DNA of 41,773 nt, from the NCBI GenBank assembly GCA_023381555.1, contig JAMCRV010000017.1:1-41773 (forward strand), in the 5' to 3' direction. The position numbers and the translations under genes are program-made. Below the pieces are notes generated by a model, which did no database searches, was not told the origin of the DNA, and saw only the letters and a list, made by a program, of their open reading frames with translations. Source of the DNA: Chloroflexota bacterium. GTDB lineage: Bacteria > Chloroflexota > UBA4733. The stretch's first letter is position 1; each line of letters begins with the position of its first letter. Positions 1-7,909 of this stretch are shown one piece after another.

Positions 1-822
1 GGGCGCTGCAACGTAGAATGGCACCCCATTCTCCCTGGCCAGGACGGCCACAGAGTAGGTGCCAATCTTATTGGCGACGTCGCCGTTCGCCGCGATGCGA
101 TCCGCGCCCACGACGACAGCTTGAATGCGTCCTCGTTGCAGAAAGTGTCCGGCCATATTATCGGTGATGAGTGTTTGCGGAATGCTGTCTTGCATGAGCT
201 CCCAGGCGGTGAGCCGCGCTCCCTGAAGGAAAGGGCGTGTCTCATCCACAAAGACGTGGATGTTACCGTGCCGCTCCCAAGCCGCTCGAATCACACCCAG
301 AGCAGTGCCGTAGCTAACGCAAGCGAGAGCGCCAGCATTGCAATGAGTGAGGATGTTCGCACCGGGCGGAATAAGCTGAGCGCCGAATTGACCGATAGCG
401 TGGCAAGCCGCTTCATCTTCCGCAGCGATCGCCTCAGCCTCTAGGAGGAGAGCGCGCCGGAACTCGCCGGGCGGTTGCTGAATGAGTGCGAGAGCTCGCG
501 CCCGCATGCGCTCGAGCGCCCAGAACAAGTTGACGGCTGTTGGGCGAGTGGTTGACAGCTCTTTGCAGGCGGCTTCGACAGCGGCAATGAGCGCGGGCGT
601 ATCACCTTCAGCGATGTGGGCGGCGAGAGCGACACCAAACCCGGCGGTAGCGCCGATTGCCGGTGCTCCGCGCACCTGCATAGAGCGAATCGCGTACGCC
701 ACCGTGGTGACTGTAGTACAGGTCACGACTTCGACTACCGCAGGGAGAAGGGTCTGGTCGATCAGGCGAACGCTACCACCTTCCCACCAGACAGTCTTTC
801 CCTGGTACGCGGTTGCGCTCAC
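1..822 (-). CDS. mtnA: S-methyl-5-thioribose-1-phosphate isomerase (partial, C-terminus beyond window edge)
   Basis: MtnA converts 5-methylthioribose-1-phosphate to methylthioribulose-1-phosphate in the cytosolic methionine salvage pathway. The visible 274 codons carry the family hallmarks: RGAPAIG near residue 50, THCNAGALA with the catalytic cysteine near residue 159, and [10 protein letters not shown] with the catalytic aspartate near residue 239. These positions match the usual Cys160/Asp240 of the family. Translation most likely starts at a GTG at 822, preceded by a GGGGAG ribosome-binding site. The last codon read at the window edge lies in the conserved PFYVAAP stretch, so roughly the final 70-90 residues are missing. 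It lies 48 nt downstream of apt on the same strand, so the two are probably co-transcribed. Identity is very secure; only the exact start is uncertain. Confidence 0.95.
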   Translation of the reverse strand, partial: MSATAYQGKTVWWEGGSVRLIDQTLLPAVVEVVTCTTVTTVAYAIRSMQVRGAPAIGATAGFGVALAAHIAEGDTPALIAAVEAACKELSTTRPTAVNLFWALERMRARALALIQQPPGEFRRALLLEAEAIAAEDEAACHAIGQFGAQLIPPGANILTHCNAGALACVSYGTALGVIRAAWERHGNIHVFVDETRPFLQGARLTAWELMQDSIPQTLITDNMAGHFLQRGRIQAVVVGADRIAANGDVANKIGTYSVAVLARENGVPFYVAAP

Positions 823-870
823 CTCGAGATCTCCCCAACTCTGGAATACCTCCTGGGGGTATCGCCAAGC

Positions 871-1401
871 TCACGAGTAGGCAATGACTGCCTCAACCTG
901 GTAACCCGAGAGGGCTTGGCGTCCGGGCAAGAACTTCAGCTCAACTAAGAAGGCAGTGCCAGCGACGATGCCACCTAACCGCTCGACGAGCTTGATAGTG
1001 GCCTTGCAAGTACCTCCGGTAGCGAGGAGATCGTCAACGATGACGACACGTTGCCCAGGTCGAATTGCATCGCGATGCATCTCCACAGTGTTCGAGCCGT
1101 ATTCCAGGTCGTACTCTTCAGTGATGGTCGCGGCAGGGAGCTTGCCAAGCTTCCGCACGGGCACAAAGCCAACGCCAAGCGCGTACGCTACAGGGGCACC
1201 AAAAATAAACCCACGCGATTCCATCCCGACGATGGCGTCAGGACGAAGGGACCGGCAGCGCTCCGTGAGCAAGTCGATGGCATCGTGGAAGCCTGGCCCA
1301 TCCTGGAGCAGGGTCGTGATGTCTTTGAAGAGGACACCTGGCTTGGGGAAGTCTGGGATGTCACGAATCTTGTGTGCGAGCGCTTCAGGGGATATCGCCA
1401 T
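871..1401 (-). CDS. apt: Adenine phosphoribosyltransferase
   Basis: Apt makes AMP from adenine and PRPP. The protein starts with the typical [18 protein letters not shown] segment and contains the PRPP-binding loop [13 protein letters not shown], the signature of type I phosphoribosyltransferases. I take the ATG at 1401 (176 residues), the usual length for the family. An in-frame TTG at 1437 would add 12 residues, but it has no Shine-Dalgarno sequence and would lie only about 10 nt from the predicted transcription start, whereas the ATG has AGGGAAG upstream. Its neighbour mtnA uses methylthioribose-1-phosphate, which is released together with adenine from methylthioadenosine, so the pair recovers both halves of that by-product. 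Confidence 0.95.
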   Translation of the reverse strand: MAISPEALAHKIRDIPDFPKPGVLFKDITTLLQDGPGFHDAIDLLTERCRSLRPDAIVGMESRGFIFGAPVAYALGVGFVPVRKLGKLPAATITEEYDLEYGSNTVEMHRDAIRPGQRVVIVDDLLATGGTCKATIKLVERLGGIVAGTAFLVELKFLPGRQALSGYQVEAVIAYS

Positions 1402-1454
1402 CGATGCGGATTCTTCCCTTTCGCTCGTGCTCGCCAAGCCTATGCTACTGCGCT

Positions 1455-1484
1455 AGTATCACATCTCGTTCTCTTGACGGTCAA
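1455..1484 (-). promoter_or_regulatory. Predicted sigma-70-type promoter for apt-mtnA
   Basis: On the minus strand TTGACC (1484-1479) and GATACT (1460-1455) are separated by 18 bases. The predicted start near 1447 gives a leader of about 46 nt to the ATG at 1401, supporting that start codon. Confidence 0.6.
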
Positions 1485-1632
1485 CGTTGTGGCACTCTCC
1501 GGCAGGCTCGATTGCGGTGGATGATGCCACCCACATAGCACACTCTCATTGTATTTATTATTGAGCCTCTTCACCCGAGCATCCGTATATTGCGCTCCCC
1601 AAAGCTGACGAATACGATCCCTGTGTACGGAA

Positions 1633-1657
1633 ATAGGGCGTCGCTGCGAAGCCCTAT
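1633..1657 (+). promoter_or_regulatory. Small inverted repeat ahead of the oxidoreductase gene
   Basis: ATAGGGC (1633-1639) and GCCCTAT (1651-1657) form a perfect 7-bp inverted repeat with an 11-nt loop, ending about 20 nt before the start codon at 1679. It could be an operator or a leader hairpin, or chance. A weak promoter-like pair (TTGAGC at 1561, TATATT at 1586) lies upstream. Confidence 0.25.
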
Positions 1658-1678
1658 GAGAGTGGTGGAGAGAGCATA

Positions 1679-2713
1679 ATGGCAGAGCCACTGCGAGGAA
1701 TTCTGGTCGGGTTGGGTGGACGGGGTCGATACTGGCTAGGGAACGGTCTACGCCATCCAGATGTCACCTGGGCGGCGGTTGTCGAGCCAGATGAGAGCAA
1801 CCGACAGCGTGGTATCGCGGTCGGAGCACCGGCTGACCGCCTCTTCGTGAGCTTGGATGACGCGCTCACTGCGATGCGTGGCGAGGCCGACTTCGTGATG
1901 GATGTGACGCCCCCCGCTGTGCACGAGGCGGTTGCGCAGCGTACGTTCACTGCTGGGCTCCATTTGCTTGGTGAGAAGCCGATGTCCGATGATTTCGCTG
2001 CCGCGCGGCGGATGGTGGAGTTGGGGCGGCGAGCCGGGAAGCTGCACATGATCACCCAGAACTACCGTTTCGGACCGCAGCCACGCACGACCCGGCGCGT
2101 GCTCGCACAGGACACCATTGGATCCGTGGGGCACGTGGACATCGCTTTCTACATGAACTGGGCCGACAATCCGGGATCGCACTACGTTCTCTTCCCCTAT
2201 ATGTTCACGAAGGACATGGGTATCCATCACTTCGATATGCTGCGCTATGTTCTCGCTGATGAGCCAGCTGCGGCGCAGTGCGTGGCGTGGAATCCCGCGT
2301 GGGGCTGGCATAAAGGTGATGCTTCCCACGTGGCAGTCTTCACGTTTGTTAGCGGTGTCCACGCCGTGCATCGCGGCGTGGGGTGCGCTGTCGGCACTCG
2401 GACGACCTGGAACGGTGAGTGGCGCATCGAAGGTCCCAGGGGCACGATCACGTGGGAGGGAAACGACATCTTTCACACCCACCTCCATCGCGCTGAGCAC
2501 CCCGTTCGGGAACAGGTATTCGCCGATCGCCCGCCGCTTCCTCCGAACCAGGATCCCCTGCTCACTGAGTTCGTCGCCGCGGTCCGCGAGGGAAGGCAGC
2601 CAGAGTGTCACGCTGCTGATAATCTGCGCAGCCTCGCGATGGTTGAGGCGTGTGTACGCAGCGCGCAGCGCGGTGGAGCGCGCGTGGACATCGCCGAAGT
2701 ACTGCAAGGATAG
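1679..2713 (+). CDS. Gfo/Idh/MocA-family oxidoreductase
   Basis: This is a 344-residue NAD(P)-dependent oxidoreductase of the Gfo/Idh/MocA family, which act on sugars, inositols and related polyols. The N-terminal Rossmann fold has a glycine-rich GLGGRG motif at residues 12-17 and the family's EKP motif (LLGEKPMSDD, around residue 100), whose lysine is usually catalytic. The C-terminal half is the typical alpha/beta substrate domain, with a GIHHFDMLRY segment resembling the conserved catalytic histidine region. The ATG follows a GGAGAG ribosome-binding site by 6-7 nt. The gene stands alone on this strand, so its substrate cannot be deduced. A second, distinct family member lies at 14623-15702. 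Confidence 0.88.
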   Translation: MAEPLRGILVGLGGRGRYWLGNGLRHPDVTWAAVVEPDESNRQRGIAVGAPADRLFVSLDDALTAMRGEADFVMDVTPPAVHEAVAQRTFTAGLHLLGEKPMSDDFAAARRMVELGRRAGKLHMITQNYRFGPQPRTTRRVLAQDTIGSVGHVDIAFYMNWADNPGSHYVLFPYMFTKDMGIHHFDMLRYVLADEPAAAQCVAWNPAWGWHKGDASHVAVFTFVSGVHAVHRGVGCAVGTRTTWNGEWRIEGPRGTITWEGNDIFHTHLHRAEHPVREQVFADRPPLPPNQDPLLTEFVAAVREGRQPECHAADNLRSLAMVEACVRSAQRGGARVDIAEVLQG

Positions 2714-2743
2714 CCTCCGCTCGTTGCAGTGCGCAGGCTACAC

Positions 2744-2768
2744 GGGGCCAAGCTCGTCGTGCGGCCCC
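2744..2768. terminator. GC hairpin between convergent genes
   Basis: GGGGCC (2744-2749) pairs with GGCCCC (2763-2768) around a 13-nt loop in the 81-bp gap between the convergent oxidoreductase and nucleotidyltransferase genes. There is no U-tract, so termination is a guess based on position. Confidence 0.35.
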
Positions 2769-2794
2769 TCAGGACTGAGTGCCGTCGTGTGCGC

Positions 2795-3673
2795 TCAGGC
2801 GCGGGCTGCGTCGCCTGTCGCGCTTCCTGCCCAGTCGGGAACGGCTGCAGGAAACCACGGCTGGATGATGCCAGCGGTGTCTCTCACCAGGAGGCGAGCA
2901 GCTGGCGGGATATCGCGGGCAAAGGCAGCCGGTGTCGACTGCAGAGCAGTGATCCGCTCTAGCAGCCGCGCCGGTTTGGCCGGAATTCGTTCCAGTTGTT
3001 GACTGAGCCAGCGCATGCCTGGAAAAAAGCGCCCGTGGAACATAAAGAGGGCGCAGAGCAAGTGGGTGATCACGTCATCGATCACCGTGTGCAGGAAGAG
3101 GCTGTCGCCCCGCAGTGCTGCCTTTTGGAGGTGATACAGCACTGGTAGGCGCATCTGCGTGAACTGGTGGGCTATAACCTGCTCGCAGAATACAGATGGG
3201 GGCTCTCGGACCTCGCTGCGCAGTGCTTCTAAGTCTGATGAGAGTGGAGAAAGCACGATGCCATCCTGCAGCCAGACGCAAGGGGCCCAGAGACCATAAC
3301 GGTCGGAGATGGCTCGATCAACTTCCCCCCTGTTGAGGGTAGCGTCTACCGCGTGTACGAGGTGCTCTACGCTCACGTGAAGCAGTTCGACTTCGCGACC
3401 ATTCACGCGAAAGCGATCGACTGCGAGACGGCTGTAGTGCACCTGCTGAGGTGCTGGAGCAAAAGCATCGTTGAGCTCGCGGCACAGCACGTAACGTTCT
3501 GGTCTACCGGGAATGGTATGCCACACGCAGAGGATGTCGACATCGGAGAAGTAATCGGCATATCCTCGGGCTACAGACCCTACGACGAGCATCCCCGCCA
3601 GATCAGGGCGTAGCACCAGCGCATCCTGGATGCGGGCGATTTCAGCGCTTGCGAACAGTCCCCACTCGCCCAT
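2795..3673 (-). CDS. Nucleotidyltransferase-fold protein
   Basis: The 292-residue protein has the minimal nucleotidyltransferase signature near its N-terminus: G32-S33 followed by RGYADYFSDVDIL with the paired acidic residues D44 and D46 that bind metal-NTP. The remaining 200 residues look mostly helical and contain no second motif I recognise. Members of this superfamily nucleotidylate small molecules such as aminoglycosides, RNA or proteins, or act as toxins in MNT/HEPN pairs. No HEPN partner is adjacent, so a toxin-antitoxin role is not supported. The start at 3673 is preceded by GGAGAGG at about 11 nt. The substrate is unknown. Confidence 0.75.
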   Translation of the reverse strand: MGEWGLFASAEIARIQDALVLRPDLAGMLVVGSVARGYADYFSDVDILCVWHTIPGRPERYVLCRELNDAFAPAPQQVHYSRLAVDRFRVNGREVELLHVSVEHLVHAVDATLNRGEVDRAISDRYGLWAPCVWLQDGIVLSPLSSDLEALRSEVREPPSVFCEQVIAHQFTQMRLPVLYHLQKAALRGDSLFLHTVIDDVITHLLCALFMFHGRFFPGMRWLSQQLERIPAKPARLLERITALQSTPAAFARDIPPAARLLVRDTAGIIQPWFPAAVPDWAGSATGDAARA

Positions 3674-3750
3674 AAGCCTGTGTACCTCTCCGGTGGCATT
3701 GTACCAACCACGGCAGGCATCTCATCGCTGAAGATGCGAGACCAGCCTCT

Positions 3751-3789
3751 AAGCCCTTCTTAAGGAGGATGTGCTCCTTTCTAAGGCTT
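3751..3789. promoter_or_regulatory. Composite stem-loop in an intergenic region
   Basis: AAGGAG (3762-3767) pairs with CTCCTT (3774-3779), and AAGCC (3751-3755) pairs outside it with GGCTT (3785-3789). It sits between the divergent nucleotidyltransferase gene and the microprotein gene. It may be a leader structure for one of them; nothing else stands out in 3674-3842. Confidence 0.3.
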
Positions 3790-3842
3790 GTCTAATGATG
3801 TTCGCCTAATCTTTAGCACAGGTGAAATGGAAGAGTTAGAGC

Positions 3843-3989
3843 GTGAATAGCGTAGTGCTTGGGCAGGTGCTGGTGGTGGTGACGGCGCTACTACTCGGGA
3901 AGTATGCCCGATCCAAGAAGCCAGAGATGCAGTCTGTCGTGGTTCGACAGGGTCCAAGCGAGCGCCACCCTCGCAGGGCAGATGACTGA
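3843..3989 (+). CDS. Predicted 48-residue single-pass membrane microprotein
   Basis: A GTG-initiated frame of 48 codons ends in TGA at 3987-3989. The product begins with a hydrophobic segment (VVLGQVLVVVTALLLG, about residues 4-19) followed immediately by a basic stretch (KYARSKK) and a polar, arginine-rich tail, the usual pattern of a small N-out/C-in membrane protein. A GGAAGAG sequence lies 8-9 nt upstream of the GTG. It ends 22 nt before the zinc-ribbon protein at 4012, so the two could be one transcript. No family is recognised. The case rests on the amphipathic layout and the position; conservation in relatives would decide it. Confidence 0.45.
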   Translation: MNSVVLGQVLVVVTALLLGKYARSKKPEMQSVVVRQGPSERHPRRADD

Positions 3990-4011
3990 CTAGTGAAGAG
4001 AGGGCATCCCG

Positions 4012-4281
4012 ATGCTTGTACGAGCAGATTTGAAGTGCTACGCCTGTGGCCACGTTTCGGGCCAGATCGAGGGTGAAGAGAACATGCCTATCTCTCAAGG
4101 CAAGATTTACGCGACGTCTCCCCTTGGACTTCCGAAGCGGCGTCCCGATGGTCGCCTCACCTGTGTCCGTTGCGGTGGACCGCTCTATCTGGACGATGTC
4201 ACGTACATCCATCCCCGGCCGGTGCGCTCCTTCGGAGTGTCTGGCTCCGTGACGCAGCGACCGGTGGCAAAAGCAAGCTAA
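4012..4281 (+). CDS. Small zinc-ribbon protein, function unknown
   Basis: The 89-residue protein has two CxxC knuckles, CYAC at residues 9-12 and CVRC at 51-54, spaced as in zinc ribbons. The 38 residues between them are polar and glycine/proline-rich. The tail after residue 65 is basic and probably flexible. Such small ribbons bind nucleic acid or act as protein adaptors; the sequence alone does not say which. The gene is followed by a strong hairpin and preceded by the predicted membrane microprotein. The ATG at 4012 has GAGAGGGC just upstream. I am confident that it is a real gene and that it binds a metal, but I cannot name its role. Confidence 0.7.
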   Translation: MLVRADLKCYACGHVSGQIEGEENMPISQGKIYATSPLGLPKRRPDGRLTCVRCGGPLYLDDVTYIHPRPVRSFGVSGSVTQRPVAKAS

Positions 4282-4310
4282 CTCTCCCTTCTTCCTCCCC
4301 TTCCCTTCAC

Positions 4311-4349
4311 GGTTGTGGGGCTCGCTCCCGTCAAGCGAGCCCCACAACC
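4311..4349 (+). terminator. Strong 16-bp hairpin downstream of the zinc-ribbon gene
   Basis: Positions 4311-4326 are perfectly complementary to 4334-4349 around a 7-nt loop, 30 nt after the stop codon. A T-poor flank makes it an imperfect intrinsic terminator, but the stem is GC-rich and it also faces the end of the convergent binding-protein gene. Confidence 0.7.
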
Positions 4350-4536
4350 CGTTAACGAGAGCGTAAGATGGCTGCCTCAGCGCGGCCGGCGGCGGCGGGC
4401 AGGGCAGTTGGCACCGTAGTGGCATGTCTGCGGACGCTGTCTGTGTTCTGGCCAGTGTTGCTGGCGGGGGGACTGCCCTTGGAACGGGTGACGGCAATCC
4501 GCAAGTTTTTGTGGTTACCGTTCGCTTCTAGCGAGT

Positions 4537-6042
4537 TTAGCTCTGCATGGCTTGCTGGTAGGCGGCGTTGACCTCGGTGACCACTCCCTGTAGCGCTACG
4601 GCCGGATCGTTCTTTAGGTTCATGACCTCGTTCTGCGCCTTGCCCAGGTCGTTCCAGAGGTCCTGGGAGACGACGGTGACCGGGCGGTTCCAGCCCTTGG
4701 AGAGGATGTCGACGAACTTGCCGAAGTTCGGATCCGACTGGACGAACTTCACGTAGTTCGGGTTCTTCAACGCTTCCTGATTGGTAGGAATGTGTGCAGT
4801 CTCGATACAGTAGATAGCCAGGCCATCTTTACCGCAGGCGTACTTCGCAAAAGTATAGCTCTGATCCAGATGCTTGCCGCCGTGAAGCAGGGTAATGGAG
4901 AAGCCGCCAGCCATCGTGCCTCCCGGTCCGTTGGGAGACGGCAGGGGTGTGAGGGCGAACTGCAGGCCTGGCTTGTAACGCTTGATGCCAGCCAGCGACC
5001 ACACGCCGTCGTAGCGCATCGCTAGGTGGCCGGTGAAGAACGGGTCGTTCTCCGGACCGTGGGGTTGTGACTGGAAGAACTTATTGACGTTCGGCTGCCC
5101 CCAGCGCTTGGCGTAGGTTTGCATATAGGTGAAGGCGTCAACACATTTGGCAGAATCAGCCGTGCACTTGTGCGTCTGCTCATCCCAGAAGCGTCCGCCG
5201 AAATCGACCAGCCAGACTTCGTGAAATGCTTGATCGTAGGCGGGCCAGAACCCGAGCTGAGAGAAGCCAGTGGCCGGGTCGGCCTTGGTAAGACGGGCGG
5301 TCCAGTCGAGCAGGTCGTTCGTCGTCTGTGGCGGCTTGCTGGGGTCGAGGCCGCTCTGCTGGAGCGTGGTGACGTTCATGTAGAGCAGACGGCTGTCGGT
5401 ATCGAAGGGGAGCGCCCACTGCTTGCCACGCCAGGTCGCCTCATTCCAGGCGAACTGATAGTACTGATTGGCGGTGACGCTGGCTTTGGCGTTGTAGGAC
5501 GTGAGGTCAGTGAAGATGCCTTTGTGGGCGTACGTCGCGGTAAGGAAGCGATCGGCATAGTAGGTGTCGGGAGGCTGGCCGCCGGCAATCGCCGTGAGGA
5601 GCTTCTCGGACATCTGGCCACTGTAGCTCACTGAGATTGGCTGAACGACGATGGTGGAGTTGCTCTTCTCGAAGGCATCGATCATCTTGGTGATGCCTAT
5701 CCAGCCGGTCTTGTCTGGGGAGTTGGGATTGAAAGGCTGCCAGAACGAGATCAACGTCTGTCCCTGCTTCACCGGGATGGCAGTGGGTGCCGGCGTCGTG
5801 CTTGCCTTGGCGCTAGTGGCAGTCTTGACGGCCGTGCTGGTGCTGGCGGTCGATGCCGCCACCGAGGTGGAAGCGGCACTGCTCGATGTCGTGGCTGCTC
5901 TAGTTGAAGCTGCGCTGCTGGCGGTCGTTACGGAGGTGCTGGCACCGCAGGCGCTGAGCAGAGCAGTGCCAGCGAAACTGAGTCCGCTGACTGCCGCGGT
6001 GCGCAGAAGCGCACGGCGTGAGAATGCTGGTTGACGTATCAT
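4537..6042 (-). CDS. ABC transporter solute-binding lipoprotein, family 1 (sugar type)
   Basis: The 501-residue protein is an extracytoplasmic solute-binding protein of the family that delivers mono- and oligosaccharides to ABC importers. Its N-terminus combines a Tat-like twin arginine motif (SRRALL, residues 8-13) with a lipobox (LLSAC, cysteine 32), so it should be exported and lipid-anchored. Residues about 33-95 form a Ser/Thr/Ala linker of low complexity that probably spaces the domain from the membrane. The remainder shows the two-lobed fold typical of the family, with segments such as FWQPFNPNSPDK and PLPSPNGPGGTMAGGF. The start at 6042 has AGAGGAGGAC about 6 nt upstream. No permease or ATPase gene adjoins it, so it is an orphan here and its ligand is unknown. 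Confidence 0.88.
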   Translation of the reverse strand: MIRQPAFSRRALLRTAAVSGLSFAGTALLSACGASTSVTTASSAASTRAATTSSSAASTSVAASTASTSTAVKTATSAKASTTPAPTAIPVKQGQTLISFWQPFNPNSPDKTGWIGITKMIDAFEKSNSTIVVQPISVSYSGQMSEKLLTAIAGGQPPDTYYADRFLTATYAHKGIFTDLTSYNAKASVTANQYYQFAWNEATWRGKQWALPFDTDSRLLYMNVTTLQQSGLDPSKPPQTTNDLLDWTARLTKADPATGFSQLGFWPAYDQAFHEVWLVDFGGRFWDEQTHKCTADSAKCVDAFTYMQTYAKRWGQPNVNKFFQSQPHGPENDPFFTGHLAMRYDGVWSLAGIKRYKPGLQFALTPLPSPNGPGGTMAGGFSITLLHGGKHLDQSYTFAKYACGKDGLAIYCIETAHIPTNQEALKNPNYVKFVQSDPNFGKFVDILSKGWNRPVTVVSQDLWNDLGKAQNEVMNLKNDPAVALQGVVTEVNAAYQQAMQS

Positions 6043-6347
6043 TGACTGTCCTCCTCTGGAACGCGATGGGACTGACTACACAGTACAAGCTAGCTATCGA
6101 AGATCGTAGCAAGGATACCGAGAGTCTTTGCACCCGTACACTACCGTTGAATCAAGTAGGAGATAATAGGGAGTACTCAGCGCCTCTGCCCACAAAGACG
6201 CTGGGGTGAGCGCATAACCAATGCAGAGACGCGGGAATCAAGAGCCTGCTGCCGACGTGTCGGGCACGGGAATGGGGTAGAGGGCCAACTCGGTGAGGAA
6301 GTGGCCGGCCGCGGCGACTGACCCGCTAGGCGGCTGGTGGGGCCTCG
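6043..6347. other. Intergenic stretch with the 5' region of the binding-protein gene
   Basis: The half next to 6042 is the 5' region of the binding-protein gene on the minus strand and contains a good GGAGG ribosome-binding site, but I see no convincing promoter pair. The half next to 6348 contains a minus-strand reading frame that encodes a protein-like tail ending in TGA at about 6241, without a start codon in that frame. Confidence 0.4.
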
Positions 6348-7259
6348 TCAGACGTGGAAATCGGACTGCCGGGCGGCATCGTGTGCCGGGCGGGCAGTCG
6401 CTGAGAGGAGCGACTCCGGATGCTGGTCTTGCTGAGCTTCCACAGCGAGTTGACGGCGCTCGATCTCTCGTAAGAGGTGGCCGAACAGCACTGACACCGC
6501 CGTGAGGGTCACAAGCATGTCGAAGCCAAACATGATGCCACCGCCGATGCGCTGGTCTGTCAGTGGTGAGATCCCCAGCTGCGCTAGCGCTGTGGAGTCG
6601 TCGGGATAGAGCGGTCTGGAAGAAAATGCCAGGAAGAATTGACCGAGCACTAGCATTGGCAAGTGGCAGAGCACGAGGAACACAATCTTGGCTAGTTCAG
6701 CTCCACGTGGCCATACGCGTAGTGGCTCGACAATCGCCCACCACAGCAAGAGGCCGGCTCCAAGGTAGCTTGCGTGCTCGGCGATGTGGAGTGGCAGCAC
6801 GTCGCTGGCAGCAGCGAAGATCCAGGGTACGTGCCAGAAGCCAACCACGAGATTGAACACGGCGAAGATCGTGATGGGGTGCAAGAGTAGTTGCATGACC
6901 CGGTGAAACAGCCGGTTGCGCGCAAGGGGCCGGATGGCGTTCCTACGCCAAGTGCGAGGCAGAGAACGTAGGAGTGCTGGTACGGGTAGGCCGAGTAGCA
7001 ATAGAGGCGGCGCTCCCATCAAGAGCAGCATGTGCTGCAGCATGTGCGCCCAGAAGTACTGGTCCGCCAAGGTGTCTAGCGGCCACAGCAAGGCCAGCAC
7101 CAACACGAGTATCCCGAGGGCGAAGGAGAACACCGCCGGCAGGGGCCAGAGCACCCGGCTATCGGCCTGGCTACGATGGTACAGGGCGGCGTAGGCCAGT
7201 GCAGCAGCAACGATTGGCAGAAAGATGGAGGGGTCGAGGGTCTTCAGGACCTGATGCAT
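6348..7259 (-). CDS. ctaG: CtaG-like cytochrome c oxidase assembly membrane protein
   Basis: This 303-residue, seven-helix-type membrane protein matches the caa3-type CtaG family: a first hydrophobic segment (PIVAAALAYAALYHR), then the conserved DQYFWAHMLQHMLLLMGAPP region with its histidines, and PRTWRR at the next loop. In Bacillus CtaG is needed to form active cytochrome caa3 oxidase. The C-terminal 50 residues are polar and cytoplasmic. The family assignment is strong; the role in heme-copper oxidase assembly is taken from the family, and no oxidase subunit gene is nearby. The next upstream gene on the same strand is VKOR, 136 nt away, so the block could be co-transcribed and devoted to the cell envelope. 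Confidence 0.85.
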   Translation of the reverse strand: MHQVLKTLDPSIFLPIVAAALAYAALYHRSQADSRVLWPLPAVFSFALGILVLVLALLWPLDTLADQYFWAHMLQHMLLLMGAPPLLLLGLPVPALLRSLPRTWRRNAIRPLARNRLFHRVMQLLLHPITIFAVFNLVVGFWHVPWIFAAASDVLPLHIAEHASYLGAGLLLWWAIVEPLRVWPRGAELAKIVFLVLCHLPMLVLGQFFLAFSSRPLYPDDSTALAQLGISPLTDQRIGGGIMFGFDMLVTLTAVSVLFGHLLREIERRQLAVEAQQDQHPESLLSATARPAHDAARQSDFHV

Positions 7260-7395
7260 AGCCAGTCCTCACTGCGCCGGTGTGGTCCGAGCCTCTCCTT
7301 GGGCAACTGTACCGCGAAGCTTCTGCCCGTGGTGTACGCTGGTCAACAGATCATGATGCCCGGCCGGAGAGATGGTGGCCAGGCCGCAAGAGCGG

Positions 7396-7899
7396 CTATC
7401 TGCCAGACTGGGCGGGACTGCCGGCCCGATGCTCCCGCATCCGATCATCCGGGAAGAGGACGAGGAGCGCAAAGATGAGGACCGTCAGCACGTGGACGCT
7501 CGTGCACCAGAGGCAGATGACACCAATCGTAAAGAGCTCTGTGTAGATGAGATAGAGCACGGCTCCCACGCCGCCGATTGCCCACAGCAGACGGATCTGG
7601 GGAAGGATGAGACGCTGTCCGGCAAGGAGCAGCAGGAGCATGCCCAGAAACCAGGCCACTCCAAAAAACGCAACCGGGATGCCGAATACGATGGAAGCGG
7701 GACTGGTTATGACACGCTCGCAGTTGACGAGAGTGCTTTGTGAGCAGTACAGAGTAACCTGCGAGGAGAGGTGCACGGCGCTCAGGTAGAGAGAGATTCC
7801 TAGGCCTGCTACGGTGAGCACCAGCGCTGCGCGGTGAGGCCACGGTCGAGACCAGTGCTCCGGCGCGTCTTCCGTGTGTGTGGATTGAAGGTCTGCCAC
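7396..7899 (-). CDS. Vitamin K epoxide reductase (VKOR) family protein
   Basis: VKOR homologues in bacteria reoxidise a thioredoxin-like oxidase using quinones, replacing DsbB. The 167-residue protein has four to five membrane segments, the two loop cysteines (YCSQSTLVNCE) and the quinone-proximal CLWC pair in the fourth helix. I place the start at a GTG at 7899, 10 nt after the stop of the upstream DUF929 gene and just behind GGGCGGAC; longer frames would overlap that gene extensively. The coupling to a thioredoxin-like partner directly upstream strongly suggests an exported disulfide-forming pathway. Confidence 0.9.
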   Translation of the reverse strand: MADLQSTHTEDAPEHWSRPWPHRAALVLTVAGLGISLYLSAVHLSSQVTLYCSQSTLVNCERVITSPASIVFGIPVAFFGVAWFLGMLLLLLAGQRLILPQIRLLWAIGGVGAVLYLIYTELFTIGVICLWCTSVHVLTVLIFALLVLFPDDRMREHRAGSPAQSGR

Positions 7900-7909
7900 G
7901 AGGTCCGCC

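Noticed and set aside
121-948. Plus-strand frames at the left edge
   Set aside because: They are antisense to mtnA, whose conserved motifs and catalytic residues are clear on the minus strand.
1440-1678. Riboswitch or structured RNA in the apt/oxidoreductase gap
   Set aside because: Apart from the apt promoter and a 7-bp inverted repeat I could not match any known riboswitch core.
2795-3673. Nucleotidyltransferase as antitoxin of a MNT/HEPN toxin pair
   Set aside because: No HEPN protein with an R-x4-6-H motif is encoded next to it, and the protein is far longer than MNT antitoxins.
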